A program made the translations under genes and the position numbers. A stretch of DNA of 64,000 bases from JAFEDN01 sp963832945 (GTDB lineage: Bacteria; Pseudomonadota; Gammaproteobacteria; Coxiellales; Coxiellaceae), in NCBI GenBank assembly GCA_963832945.1, contig CAWHVV010000007.1, positions 496,001 to 560,000 on the forward strand. The letters run 5' to 3'. Positions 38,143 to 47,966 of the stretch are shown here, piece by piece; position 1 is the first letter of the stretch, and each line of letters starts with the position of its first letter. The notes under the pieces are model-generated. The model was not told the DNA's origin, searched no databases, and worked only from the letters and a program-made list of their open reading frames with translations.

Positions 38143-41100
38143 TGTAATAAATCTAATAACCCTTTGCAGGGGATTAATAACCAGTCAGGTCTATTGTTTA
38201 GTTCATAATTAATTTCGTAGATAGTTTTTTCTAGCATTAAGGCTTGCAATAGAATAGAATTTTCTTCAGCATTGGGAGATAATAAATTATTTTGAGAAGA
38301 AACTTTTTTATAGCCATTTAAAAAATAAGCGCAACACCATCCGTACCAAAATTTCCCCCAATACTCCAGATTTTCGTTAGATTTGTTCATGACATCGATA
38401 TGTGTAGCATAATGAAAAGAACGCAGCATGCCGGCTATATCACCTAAAGGTGAACGTTTAATTCGGCGTTCGGACAGCGATCTGGCCGGTTCTCCTTCGA
38501 AATCAACAATAAAAAAATCTTTACCTGTAAATAGAACTTGTCCTAAATGAAAGTCACCGTGACAACGTATTCTCATCCCGGATATTTTATTTTCTAATAA
38601 TTTTTTAAGTACAGCATCTATAGAAGGTTGCGATTTCAACACTGAAGAAATTATTTCCTGGCTGGATTCGTCCATTTGAGGAATTTTTTTATTAAGTTGG
38701 TGGATGGTTCTTCCAAGAAGCCCTTTAATAGATTGATATAAGCTACGCTGATATAGTGTTGAAAAAGGTAACGGAGCAAAATTTTCATCTTTATCGTCAG
38801 AAGCTAAAGCAGCATGCATTTCTGCTGTTCTTTGCCCTAATAAATAAATTAAATGAATATATTCACCTAATAATTCTTTTATTTCTTCAGAAGCCTGAAT
38901 TGGAGGGCCGAATAATCGCAGCGGCGATGGGATATATAAATCAGCTCTTTTAACAGGATTCACAGATAATACATTTTCAAAAAAACGATTTACATTCTCG
39001 ATTGTATAATCCCAGGCATTATATTCATGAGGGATATATTCATGTAACGCGCTGAGTATAATAGTGTCGGTACGTTCATCTTTATATTCAGTGTACCCAA
39101 GAAGTCGTGGTGTATTTTTAAATTCGGATTTTTCCGTTAAAAATTTTCCGATCTCTATGTCCGGATTGATTCCCTGCTGACAGCGCCGATAATTTTTTAG
39201 AATAAAACTCTGGTTGAATATAATAGAAGTATTGCTTTGCTCAGTTTTAATCGGTTGTGCTTCTAATTTAGATTTATAGCGAATTTTATGATGTGACTTT
39301 GCAATTAATTTACCGTTTATTCCTTTAATTTTTTTATTTTCAGCAATATTATTCAGAAGTGTTAATGTAAACTCACGTTTGAAATAAGCATCAATTAAAT
39401 ATTGATTGGATTTTGTCAAATTAGCAATAATCGATTGTGGATATTGTTTCTTTAATAATTTGGCCTCTGATTCATTGACTGAAGCAATAGATAAACAATA
39501 GATTTCTTCTTCGTCCTTGAACAAATTAACGTGAATGAGAAGTGTAAATATATTTTTATTTTTCATTGGGATGGATAACATTTCGATTACTTTTAATTTC
39601 TTAATATTGTGTCCTTTAGCTGCAAACCACCTTTGTTTGACTAAGTAAAAAGACAATATTTTCTCAAGATCGGAACGATTTCCTGGTTGTAATAAGTCTT
39701 CGCAATCAGAACAATCTAATTTCTGCGTTACATAGGTGGCCGCCATTGCGGTTTGGTCATCTTTTTGCTTTATTAAAAACCAAAAAAATCCATAAGCATT
39801 TATGGAAATGGTGTAGGGTGTTTTTTTTATAGTTTGGAAACTGGTATGTCCAAATAATTCAAACAGTTCCTTTCCTTCCCATTCAGCCAGATCCAGTTCG
39901 GCTTGTTCCGGGTAACGGGAAAAATTGACAACGACTAGAATTCTTTGAGTTTGATATTCATTAATGAATGCAAAAATTTTAGGATTGTCAGGAAATAAAA
40001 GCCGTATAGTGCCTAAAGCAAATGCCGGGTACTCTTTTCTAAGCTCAATCAAATGCCTGGTCCACCATAACAAAGATTCTGTGTTATTTTGTTGATTAGC
40101 GACATTGACCGTTTCATAATGGTATTCGGGGTCTACAATTAAGGGCAAATATAAACTTTGTGGGTGAGCTTTTGAAAACCCTGCATTTTTAGTTGGCTCC
40201 CATTGCATGGGTGTGCGTACGCCATTCCGGTCTCCCAGGAAAAAATTATCTCCCATGCCGATTTCATCACCATAGTAAATAACCGGAGTCCCCGGTAAAG
40301 AAAACAGCAATGCATTGAGCAATTCAATTTTTTTTCTATTATTATTTAACAATGGCGCCAAACGCCGGCGGATGCCTAAATTAATGCGCGCCTTGGGATG
40401 TTCGGCGTAATATCGGTACATATAGTCGCGCTCTTCATCAGTGACCATTTCGAGTGTTAATTCATCATGATTTCTCAAAAAAATAGCCCATTGACAGTTG
40501 GCAGGAATGGCAGGAGTTTGCTGGATGATATCGACAAGCGGAAAACGATCTTCCATTCGTAACGACATAAACATTCGTGGCATTAACGGGAAATGAAATG
40601 CCATGTGACATTCGTCACCTTGTCCAAAATAGGCTACCGCATCTTCAGGCCATTGATTTGCTTCCGCCAACAGCATCCGGTCACTAAAATTTTCATCAAT
40701 ATGTTTGCGCACTATTTTTAGAAACTGATGTGTTTCTTCAAGATTTTCACAGTTGGTTCCTTCTTTTTCATACAGATAGGGGACCGCGTCCAGGCGTAAC
40801 CCATCTACGCCTAAATTTAACCAAAAATCCATCCAGTCTAATACAGCTTTTTGCACATCCTTATTTTCAAAATTTAAATCGGGTTGATGTGAATAGAATC
40901 TATGCCAATAATAAGCATTAGCGACTGAATCCCAGGTCCAGTTAGAACTTTCAAAATCTTTAAAAATTATCCGCGCATCTTTATATTCTTCGCCAGTATC
41001 ACTCCAAACGTAAAAATTTCTCCATTTTGAGCCTGCTTTGGCCTTGCGGGCCCGTTGAAACCAGGGATGCTGATCTGAAGTATGATTCATGACCAGTTCG

Positions 41101-41399
41101 GTAATGATACGAATGTTACGACGGTGAGCTTCATGAATTAAAGATTTCACATCATTTAAATGGCCGTAGGTGGGGTTTACACGGGTATAATCGGCAATAT
41201 CGTATCCGTCATCTTTTAATGGCGAGGGGTAGAAGGGCAGCATCCAGATAGCCGTTACACCAAGATCCTGCAGGTAATCCAATTTTTCGATGAGACCAAT
41301 AAAGTCTCCACTACCATCATTATTACTATCATAAAAAGCTCGTATATGAAGCTGATAGATAATGGCTTCCTGATACCATTGCGGTAGAAATTTAGTCAT
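38139..41399 (-). CDS. treS: trehalose synthase fused to maltokinase
   Basis: 1,086 residues from the ATG at 41399; a GTG nine bases upstream overlaps the ribosome site and is less likely. The N-terminal ~560 residues are GH13_16 trehalose synthase, which interconverts maltose and trehalose: nucleophile Asp204 in LRLDAVPYLYE, acid/base Glu246 in LLAEANQWPED. The C-terminal ~450 residues are a maltokinase (Mak/Pep2-like) with an aminoglycoside-kinase-type catalytic loop, RCHGDFHLGQ (His947, Asp949), and IVDFEGEPARSL. The fusion turns trehalose into maltose-1-phosphate for GlgE. First gene of the minus-strand operon; its stop overlaps the malQ start. Confidence 0.95.
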   Translation of the reverse strand: MTKFLPQWYQEAIIYQLHIRAFYDSNNDGSGDFIGLIEKLDYLQDLGVTAIWMLPFYPSPLKDDGYDIADYTRVNPTYGHLNDVKSLIHEAHRRNIRIITELVMNHTSDQHPWFQRARKAKAGSKWRNFYVWSDTGEEYKDARIIFKDFESSNWTWDSVANAYYWHRFYSHQPDLNFENKDVQKAVLDWMDFWLNLGVDGLRLDAVPYLYEKEGTNCENLEETHQFLKIVRKHIDENFSDRMLLAEANQWPEDAVAYFGQGDECHMAFHFPLMPRMFMSLRMEDRFPLVDIIQQTPAIPANCQWAIFLRNHDELTLEMVTDEERDYMYRYYAEHPKARINLGIRRRLAPLLNNNRKKIELLNALLFSLPGTPVIYYGDEIGMGDNFFLGDRNGVRTPMQWEPTKNAGFSKAHPQSLYLPLIVDPEYHYETVNVANQQNNTESLLWWTRHLIELRKEYPAFALGTIRLLFPDNPKIFAFINEYQTQRILVVVNFSRYPEQAELDLAEWEGKELFELFGHTSFQTIKKTPYTISINAYGFFWFLIKQKDDQTAMAATYVTQKLDCSDCEDLLQPGNRSDLEKILSFYLVKQRWFAAKGHNIKKLKVIEMLSIPMKNKNIFTLLIHVNLFKDEEEIYCLSIASVNESEAKLLKKQYPQSIIANLTKSNQYLIDAYFKREFTLTLLNNIAENKKIKGINGKLIAKSHHKIRYKSKLEAQPIKTEQSNTSIIFNQSFILKNYRRCQQGINPDIEIGKFLTEKSEFKNTPRLLGYTEYKDERTDTIILSALHEYIPHEYNAWDYTIENVNRFFENVLSVNPVKRADLYIPSPLRLFGPPIQASEEIKELLGEYIHLIYLLGQRTAEMHAALASDDKDENFAPLPFSTLYQRSLYQSIKGLLGRTIHQLNKKIPQMDESSQEIISSVLKSQPSIDAVLKKLLENKISGMRIRCHGDFHLGQVLFTGKDFFIVDFEGEPARSLSERRIKRSPLGDIAGMLRSFHYATHIDVMNKSNENLEYWGKFWYGWCCAYFLNGYKKVSSQNNLLSPNAEENSILLQALMLEKTIYEINYELNNRPDWLLIPCKGLLDLLQ

Positions 41400-41472
41400 A
41401 AATCTCACTTTAATTTAGGTAATGAAATAATTAAATCACATAAACCCCATCTTAGCGAATTGAAGCCCGGCC

Positions 41473-41616
41473 GCAATTCCCGCTGGGTACAGCGGCAATT
41501 GCTTTTGGCTTAAATCCTGAACTCAGGGTCGATGCCCGGAATGAAGGGGGAGCGCGGAGCTTATGCTCCCCCTTGCGATCCCCCATTGCGCAGAGAATTT
41601 TCTACGAAAATTTTTT
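41473..41616 (+). repeat. interspersed hairpin repeat, copy E6, in the treS/41814 gap
   Basis: Forward copy with module 1 at 41473-41502 (GCAATT/AATTGC), a diverged module 2, module 3 as GGGGGAGC/GCTCCCCC and the AT-type end hairpin (GAATTTT, loop CTACG, AAAATTT). It fills the first half of the 414-base gap between two divergent genes. The rest of the gap (41617-41813) shows only AT-rich sequence, with a possible -35 box TTGACC at 41735 for the plus-strand gene. Confidence 0.88.
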
Positions 41617-41813
41617 ATAAGGGTTATTTATTTCATTAAATCAAATAGTTAAAATTTACCGGGAATTACTGATCTTTAGGGAGTTCCTCATGGTTTATTC
41701 TCTTTGTCCCCTCCACCCCAAAAAAATCTTCGCTTTGACCCTGATTTAATATTGTATTAATAATTCATATTTATAATTACGCTAACGATTAAGACGTAAC
41801 CGAGAGGCAAAAA

Positions 41814-43415
41814 ATGAAACATGGGTGGGAGCTATATCTAAAGCAGTATTTGAAAGAGAAACAAGCCAAAAAGGCCAAACAGAAAGCGAAAGTCAAACAA
41901 ATCAAACCAAAAGTGGAAGCTAAACAAGCCGAAAAAAAAGTGGAATTTAAACAAAGCTGGCAGCCAAATCCATCCCAGGTTGAAAAGACAGCACAAGATA
42001 TAGTAAGTAAAGCGTACTCTTCCTCCGGAGTATATAGTTTTTCCAGTATTAAAAAAAAACCAGAGTTTGATAAACACTTCCTGATAAGAGCCTCAAAAGC
42101 CGCCACCTTTTTAATGGATAAAGACCAGGTCATCATTCAACTCAAAAAACTAAATGCGCTACTGGTCAAAGAGGCAGAAAGGCTAGAAATATTGGCAAAA
42201 AATAAGGATGGGCACAATATATTGGCCCCCTGTAAAATTGATGAAAAGTACACGCCTCACCGTAAAGTCTTACGCAACGTACTCGAAAGAGAATTAGGCA
42301 AAGTTGGTTTTCAACCCAAATTAGCTAAAGTAAATGAATTCCTAAATGGCGGCATGTTTCGAGAAACCATACGGAATGGTCTATTAATGAAAGATTCCGG
42401 TCTCAGATATGTTAATCATGGTGAGTTTACTCATCCCATTCAATGGTTGATGATTGCATGGCAGCAATCAGAAAGCGATTTTTTAAATCGCGACTTTCCA
42501 AAAAATATTACGAAACCTGCAGAAATTTCCACTATTGATTTCTTCAAATCATTTGGAAAAGAAACTGCCATCGTTGAAAATATTCCGGGAAAATCAGTTT
42601 TTAATTTTACTTCTGTGGAAAATGGATTGTGGGACTGTATAGTGGATGAATTGCCGAATTACGATGAAAAAAGAACTTTAATAAACGTCCCATCTGAATG
42701 GGAAAACGATCCCCGTGGTTTTTGTGTGCCCAATAATTTGCACATTTTCCTTTTTTCTAATGATATCCCTGAACTTTCCTTTTTAAAATCTTTGATATTA
42801 TCCAGAGAATTGAAAAGAATTTCTGAAACTCAAGCACAAGGACTCATGGGAAAACCATTTCAAGGAAATAAAGATAAATCATACTATTCTTCAACCGGGC
42901 TATTTTCTTTGAAATTACCTAGTGAACTTTTAGAAGGCAAAAATAATTTAAGGCATTTGACCTTACAGGTACACGAAAAGGATTTTGAAAAAATCACACC
43001 CAGATTAGTCAAATCTGGTGAAACCTTAGATTCCAAATTTAATTCAAAGTTACGCCAGGCCCGCGCTTATTTTAGAAAGAATAATTATGCTAACTGTAAA
43101 GATATTCTTCTCAGCATTAATGTTTATCCTGATGCCGTCTCACTTCAAAACGCTTATTACAAAATAGGCATATGTTTCGCTGGAATGAATCTCATTGATT
43201 CCGCCGAACTCTATATGCGCAAAGCTTTATATACGACAAATGAAATTGAAAAATCGAATGATCCTTTCCTAAAGGATCTGCTTTCCAAAAATGATTTAAT
43301 TTCTAAGAAAAAAATTATCACTGAATTAGGAACTTATCAATTTCTCTTAAGGGCTAAACAGGATGCGAAAATAGAGAGACAACTTAAAGAATCTCCAAAT
43401 TCCCTTGCTTTCTAG
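41814..43415 (+). CDS. large hypothetical protein with Lys-rich N-terminus and TPR-like C-terminus
   Basis: 533 residues with GAGAGG 9 bases upstream. Residues 1-50 are extremely Lys/Ala/Gln-rich and likely helical (EKQAKKAKQKAKVKQ). The centre (~100-380) has no motif I recognise. Residues ~400-460 show TPR-like pairs of helices (ARAYFRKNNYANCKDILLSI, YYKIGICFAGMNLIDSAELY). The C-terminus has a Glu-containing polar block and ends in small/hydrophobic residues (KESPNSLAF), compatible with a type IVB secretion signal, but this is weak evidence. It lies between the two halves of the trehalose cluster and may be a host-directed effector. Confidence 0.7.
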   Translation: MKHGWELYLKQYLKEKQAKKAKQKAKVKQIKPKVEAKQAEKKVEFKQSWQPNPSQVEKTAQDIVSKAYSSSGVYSFSSIKKKPEFDKHFLIRASKAATFLMDKDQVIIQLKKLNALLVKEAERLEILAKNKDGHNILAPCKIDEKYTPHRKVLRNVLERELGKVGFQPKLAKVNEFLNGGMFRETIRNGLLMKDSGLRYVNHGEFTHPIQWLMIAWQQSESDFLNRDFPKNITKPAEISTIDFFKSFGKETAIVENIPGKSVFNFTSVENGLWDCIVDELPNYDEKRTLINVPSEWENDPRGFCVPNNLHIFLFSNDIPELSFLKSLILSRELKRISETQAQGLMGKPFQGNKDKSYYSSTGLFSLKLPSELLEGKNNLRHLTLQVHEKDFEKITPRLVKSGETLDSKFNSKLRQARAYFRKNNYANCKDILLSINVYPDAVSLQNAYYKIGICFAGMNLIDSAELYMRKALYTTNEIEKSNDPFLKDLLSKNDLISKKKIITELGTYQFLLRAKQDAKIERQLKESPNSLAF

Positions 43416-43522
43416 TGCTGGTTTGTGCCGCTTATTTTTGACTTTTTAACCTTTAGTTTCTATACTGATTTATAATTGGCTATGAATCCTTCCCAGGCAG
43501 TTATTTTAACCGGAGCAAACCT

Positions 43523-44380
43523 GTGAGTACCTATCATGATTTGATGAATTTCCCGATTCGTAGTCCTAAAGAATATCATCTGCTTCCTGATGCATTGGCT
43601 GTTTCCTCCGATTTAATAAAAAAACTAACACAATTCAGACTGATTGTTTTTTTGGATTACGATGGGACTATAACACCCATCATGCCTCATCCAGAACAGG
43701 CCATCATCAGTGAAGAAATGCGGCAAGTCATTTTAAATTTATCACAAGTGACTCCTGCAGGAATTGTCAGCGGACGTGATAAACATAATATACAGAAATT
43801 GTTGAATTTGCCTAATTTATACTATATTGGCAATCACGGTTTTGATATTGAAGGGCCGCCGCCAGACTCTATTCACTATGAAGTAGGAATCGAGTATTTA
43901 CCGATATTGAAGAAATGCTATCGCGAACTTCAGTCTAATTTATCAAAAATTCCGGGCCTTCAATTTGAACCCAAGCGGTTGACGGATACAATTCATTACA
44001 GATTTACTGCGGAAAAAGATGTGGATCTTCTATTCAACATTACCCGCCATACCGTTGATAATTATCCCCAACTTAAAATCAGTACAGGGAAAAAAGTATT
44101 AGAAATTCGACCCAATGTTGATTGGGACAAAGGCAAGGCAGTTCAATGGCTGGCGGGAATTTTAGGATTTAATCAACCGAATACACGCATTCTTTACCTG
44201 GGCGATGACCTCACTGATGAGGATGCTTTTCGAATTCTACCTAACCACGCTATGGGTATTTTAGTAGGTAATCATTCTGATCAAACGTATGCGCAATATC
44301 ATCTTGAAGATCCAGAACAAGTAAAAATTTTTTTAAAAAATTTAACTCAAAATATATTAAATGCGACCAAGTCATCATGA
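43523..44380 (+). CDS. otsB: trehalose-6-phosphate phosphatase
   Basis: 285 residues from a GTG start with CCGGAG upstream. HAD-family phosphatase that removes phosphate from trehalose-6-phosphate. Motif I is intact (Asp45 and Asp47 in IVFLDYDGTITPI), as are IVSGRD, KVLEIRP and LGDDLTDEDAF. It can therefore supply the activity missing from the degenerate domain fused to OtsA at 25492-27700. It starts a plus-strand group with the GH15 gene, 79 bases downstream. Confidence 0.95.
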   Translation: MSTYHDLMNFPIRSPKEYHLLPDALAVSSDLIKKLTQFRLIVFLDYDGTITPIMPHPEQAIISEEMRQVILNLSQVTPAGIVSGRDKHNIQKLLNLPNLYYIGNHGFDIEGPPPDSIHYEVGIEYLPILKKCYRELQSNLSKIPGLQFEPKRLTDTIHYRFTAEKDVDLLFNITRHTVDNYPQLKISTGKKVLEIRPNVDWDKGKAVQWLAGILGFNQPNTRILYLGDDLTDEDAFRILPNHAMGILVGNHSDQTYAQYHLEDPEQVKIFLKNLTQNILNATKSS

Positions 44381-44459
44381 CGGATATATTGGGAAAAACT
44401 TTATTATTGAGCTACAATTAAAGATCAGAAATTTTTCTTAGACATGAGTTTCTTTATTT

Positions 44460-46286
44460 ATGGCTTTAGAAGAAAATTCTCCTCCATCCATTGAGGATTA
44501 TGGTCTTATAGGAGACTGCCATTCCAGTGCTTTAATTTCAAAGAATGGCTCTATTGATTGGTGCTGCATGCCCAGATTTGATTCTGCCAGTTGCTTTGGT
44601 CGATTATTGGATTGGAACAACGCCGGATTTTGTCAAATATCCCCTACCGGCGCTTTTAAAACTTCACGTCGTTACTTAGATAATTCGATGATTTTAGAAA
44701 CCAGTTTTCAAACGGATGAAGGAGAGGTTCGTTTGATTGACCTGTTTACCATGCGTAGAGGTGGTGAACACCATCCCTATCATCAGTTATTGCGTATGAT
44801 CCAACCCATTCGTGGCACTATGGAATTAGAAGTTACCATTGTACCCCGCTTTGATTATGGCGCCATCAAACCCTGGATTCGGCAATATTCAGAAAATTCT
44901 TTTATTGCGATTGGTGGTTGTGATGGTTTATTAATATCAACAAATCTGCCGATATGCATGGATTGCCGGGATAAATTATCCCTTGTACTTAAGGTAAAAG
45001 CAGAACAAAATTATTATCTTTCTATCGTTTATGCCAAACCTGAAGATTTGGACGAATGTGTTATCTATGTACCGACCCTGCAACAACAGGCATTAAGATT
45101 CAGTGAAACCGTCAACTGGTGGAAAGGCTGGAATCGACAGGCGAATTTTCAGGGAAAATATACCGAGCTCGCTTTACGTTCTGCTATGGTTTTAAAATGT
45201 TTATGCTACGCACCGACTGGCGCTATCATTGCCGCGCCCACGACTTCTCTTCCCGAAAGTCTCGGAGGCTCCCGGAATTGGGATTACCGTTATAGTTGGA
45301 TACGTGATTCCTGTTTTTCAGTGCGCGTTTTAGGAATTTTAGGTTTTATCAAAGAAGCCGATGGTTTTCGCCGTTTCATTGAACGAAGCTGTGCCGGATC
45401 TGCCGCAGAACTGCAAACATTATTTGGAGTAGACGGGCGGCGGCATCTCTTTGAGCGTACTTTAGATTATCTGGATGGTTATAGAGGCTCCAAGCCAGTG
45501 AGAGTAGGCAATGCAGCACATCTGCAATTACAACTCGACGTCTATGGGGAGTTACTGCTTTTAGCATGGCTTTGGCATGAACAGGGATGTTCTCCTGACG
45601 ATGATTATTGGCTTTTTTTGACCGGAATTGTCGAGACTGTGATTAAAATCTGGGAGCATCCCGATTGTGGAATTTGGGAGGTTCGCAGTGAACCGCGTCA
45701 TTTTGTTTTTTCCAAAGCCATGTGCTGGGTGACACTTGATCGTGGAATTCGTCTGGCTATTAGCATGAATAAAACCATAGATCTGGACAATTGGAAAAAA
45801 GTGCGCGACAAAATTCGCCAAAGTATTGAAGAAAATGGCTATGATGAAGATCGGGGAGTTTTTACCCAGGCATATGGATTTCCGGAAATGGATGCTTCCC
45901 TATTACTATTACCTATTTTCGAGTTTGTTGATTATCGGGATCCCCGAATGATCCGTACAGTAGAAACTATTCGCAAAGAACTCGGCAAAAATGGATTATT
46001 AATGAGATATCCTTCTTACACTGACGAGCTGGCGGGAGAAGAAGGGGTTTTTTTAGCCTGCACTTTTTGGCTGGTAATCTGTTTAGCACGTCAGGGTCAA
46101 TTAACTCAAGCTGAGGAAATTTTCATTCAGGCAATTTCTACAGGCAATGACCTGGGACTTTTTTCCGAAGAATATTTTACAAAAAGTAAACTTATGGGTG
46201 GTAATTTTCCTCAAGCGTTAACTCATTTGGCTGTTATAGCCTCAATCATTGCCTTACATGAAGAAACCATCAAGATAATAAAGTAA
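44460..46286 (+). CDS. GH15-family glucoamylase or trehalase-like enzyme
   Basis: 608 residues. The N-terminal beta-sandwich begins with the usual bacterial GH15 text (IEDYGLIGDCHSSALISKNG, SIDWCCMPRFDS). The (alpha/alpha)6 domain has SLGGSRNWDYRYSWIRDS and GIWEVR. Members either release glucose from maltodextrins or hydrolyse trehalose; the location next to otsB makes a trehalase role plausible but sequence alone does not decide. There is no signal peptide, so it acts in the cytoplasm. Confidence 0.9.
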   Translation: MALEENSPPSIEDYGLIGDCHSSALISKNGSIDWCCMPRFDSASCFGRLLDWNNAGFCQISPTGAFKTSRRYLDNSMILETSFQTDEGEVRLIDLFTMRRGGEHHPYHQLLRMIQPIRGTMELEVTIVPRFDYGAIKPWIRQYSENSFIAIGGCDGLLISTNLPICMDCRDKLSLVLKVKAEQNYYLSIVYAKPEDLDECVIYVPTLQQQALRFSETVNWWKGWNRQANFQGKYTELALRSAMVLKCLCYAPTGAIIAAPTTSLPESLGGSRNWDYRYSWIRDSCFSVRVLGILGFIKEADGFRRFIERSCAGSAAELQTLFGVDGRRHLFERTLDYLDGYRGSKPVRVGNAAHLQLQLDVYGELLLLAWLWHEQGCSPDDDYWLFLTGIVETVIKIWEHPDCGIWEVRSEPRHFVFSKAMCWVTLDRGIRLAISMNKTIDLDNWKKVRDKIRQSIEENGYDEDRGVFTQAYGFPEMDASLLLLPIFEFVDYRDPRMIRTVETIRKELGKNGLLMRYPSYTDELAGEEGVFLACTFWLVICLARQGQLTQAEEIFIQAISTGNDLGLFSEEYFTKSKLMGGNFPQALTHLAVIASIIALHEETIKIIK

Positions 46287-46312
46287 CAAATTCGTAATTG
46301 TGAAACACTCAT

Positions 46313-46948
46313 TCAATGGCTGCCGCCAGGACCTCCTTTGGTATAGGCTCTCTGAACGGCAGGACGATTTTGGATATTCAGCAACCAGCGTTTAATTTCC
46401 GGGAAATTACTAATATTTTGCGATTGCCACTCATGTAAAGCTATCCAAGGATAAATTGCCATGTCAGCGATAGAATATTCCTCTATCAAAAAATCGCGGC
46501 CTGTTAAACGTTTTTCTAATACATTATATAGCCGGGCCGTCTCTTTTACGTATCTATTAATAGCGTAAGGGATGCGTTCCGGCGCATATCGTGAAAAATG
46601 ATGGTTTTGACCAGACATAGGCCCCAATCCTCCTACTTGCCAGAATAACCATTGTAAAGCTTCTAAACGTGCCCTAAAGTTTTGTGGCAAGAACAGTCCG
46701 GTTTTTTCAGCTAAATAAAGCAGGATCGCTCCGGACTCAAATATATTTACCGGTTGACCTTTGTCATTAGGGTTATGGTCAACAATAGCCGGAATTTTAT
46801 TATTGGGCGATATTCGTAAAAATTCAGGTGAAAATTGCTGATTATTAAAAATATCTATACGAATAAATTGATATTCCAAACCCGACTCTTCGAGAAAGAT
46901 CGCAATCTTGTCACCGTTGGGAGTCGGCCAGTAATATAGGTCAATCAT
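46313..46948 (-). CDS. glutathione S-transferase family protein (YfcG/YghU-like)
   Basis: 211 residues. Thioredoxin-fold N-terminal domain (IDLYYWPTPNGDKIAIFLEE, NNKIPAIVDHNP, then FESGAILLYLAEKTG) and helical C-terminal domain. The TPNGDKI segment and the overall pattern fit the YfcG/YghU group, which reduces disulfides or peroxides with glutathione. The gene is convergent with the GH15 gene (26 bases between stops). Confidence 0.88.
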   Translation of the reverse strand: MIDLYYWPTPNGDKIAIFLEESGLEYQFIRIDIFNNQQFSPEFLRISPNNKIPAIVDHNPNDKGQPVNIFESGAILLYLAEKTGLFLPQNFRARLEALQWLFWQVGGLGPMSGQNHHFSRYAPERIPYAINRYVKETARLYNVLEKRLTGRDFLIEEYSIADMAIYPWIALHEWQSQNISNFPEIKRWLLNIQNRPAVQRAYTKGGPGGSH

Positions 46949-46990
46949 AAATAAATTCGCCCCTCATTTTCAATAACTATTATAATTATA

Positions 46991-46998
46991 GCAACTGG
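46991..46998 (+). repeat. left copy of the flanking direct repeat GCAACTGG
   Basis: The same eight bases recur at 47842-47849, just outside the inverted-arm element. They may be a target-site duplication, but only eight bases match and there is no empty site for comparison. Confidence 0.4.
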
Positions 46999-47079
46999 GT
47001 CACGGCTGTCCCATTATAATTTGCATATATAATTTAAGAGGCCGCTATCAAAAAGCAAATTACCCAGACACTGCTGGTT

Positions 47080-47228
47080 GCCGGAATCATCTGTTGAAGC
47101 AAAATCCGGAGGAGCAGGGTTGACCGGCCGCCGTAAACCCATCCATGGGGGCTGCGATCGCGACATCCTGTCGCTCACGCCCGGTCAACCCTGCTCCTCC
47201 GGATTTTGCTTCAACAGATGACTCCGGC
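47080..47228. repeat. 48-bp hairpin in the left arm
   Basis: Positions 47080-47127 pair with 47181-47228 with one mismatch (47086/47222). The 53-base loop holds further palindromes (CCATGG, GCGATCGC). The stem contains the AGCAAAATCCGGAGGAGCAG block. Confidence 0.92.
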
Positions 47229-47612
47229 ACCCTGATGCGGATTCATTGCCTGTCGTGATTTCTTTTTGCTTTTTCCTTTAACCCATGCTTTGCCAATCAT
47301 CCACCCTGTCCAAAACTTTCCATCAGGATACTATTCAAAGTCCTGATATTGTTCCACAGATAACAATTAACAAAACTTCCATGAGTGGATATAATTTTTT
47401 CCGGTCTATACGTGGATCTTCCAGCTCACCAAAACAACGGATAAATGAATTTGGCGATACTTCCTGCATCGGCTATTCCTGTTAAAAATAAAAGATAATA
47501 CCTGTCAATCTCTCATCCGTAAATTTTTAACAGGGTCTTTAATTTAACAAAGCACCGGCCTAAAGGAAAAATCAAAAATAAATCACGACAGGCAATGAAC
47601 TCGAATCAGGGT

Positions 47613-47761
47613 GCCGGAGTCATCTGTCGAGGCAAAATCCGCAGCGACAGGGTTGACCGGGCGTGAGCGACAGGATGGCGCGATCGCAGCCCCCATGGAT
47701 GGGTTTACGGCGGCCGGGCAACCCTGTCGCTGCGGATTTTGCCTCGACAGATGACTCCGGC
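47613..47761. repeat. 48-bp hairpin in the right arm
   Basis: Positions 47613-47660 pair with 47714-47761 with one mismatch (47656/47718). Compared with the left hairpin about six stem positions differ, and each is matched by a complementary change in the opposite strand of the same stem. Confidence 0.92.
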
Positions 47762-47966
47762 AACCAGCAGTCTAAGGGTAATTTTCTTTTTGATAGCGGC
47801 CTCTTAAATTATATATGCAAATTATAATGGGACACCCCCTGGCAACTGGATTTGCAGCAAATTGAAGTCGGACAGTGAGTATGATATAGTCAAAACGATT
47901 AGGTTTTCGGTGTTTCGTTTTGAGTATATGGTAATTCAACATTTCTTTTAATTTCAGGGTTTAACG

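Larger units (their letters stand above)
46999..47841. mobile_element. non-coding element with 273-base inverted arms
   Basis: Arms at 47008-47280 and 47561-47833 are inverted copies of equal length around a 280-base centre. Outer ends read GTCCCATTATAATTTGC inward, then a GGCCGCTATCAAAAAG block. Each arm contains a 48-bp hairpin. The direct repeat GCAACTGG lies on both sides. No transposase is encoded; the centre holds a 66-codon open frame (47285-47485) without a convincing ribosome site. It lies between the GST gene and the TupA-like gene, and accounts for nearly all of the 1,018-base gap. Possibly a non-autonomous transposon or a structured RNA pair. Confidence 0.75.

Noticed and set aside
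41735..41760. Strong promoter for the 41814 gene
   Set aside because: TTGACC is a fair -35 box but no good -10 box lies at 16-18 bases; mentioned only as possible.
47285..47485. 66-codon frame called as a gene
   Set aside because: No ribosome site and no recognisable protein; kept only as an observation on the centre of the inverted element.
46999..47841. Complete insertion sequence
   Set aside because: There is no transposase frame; at most a non-autonomous element.
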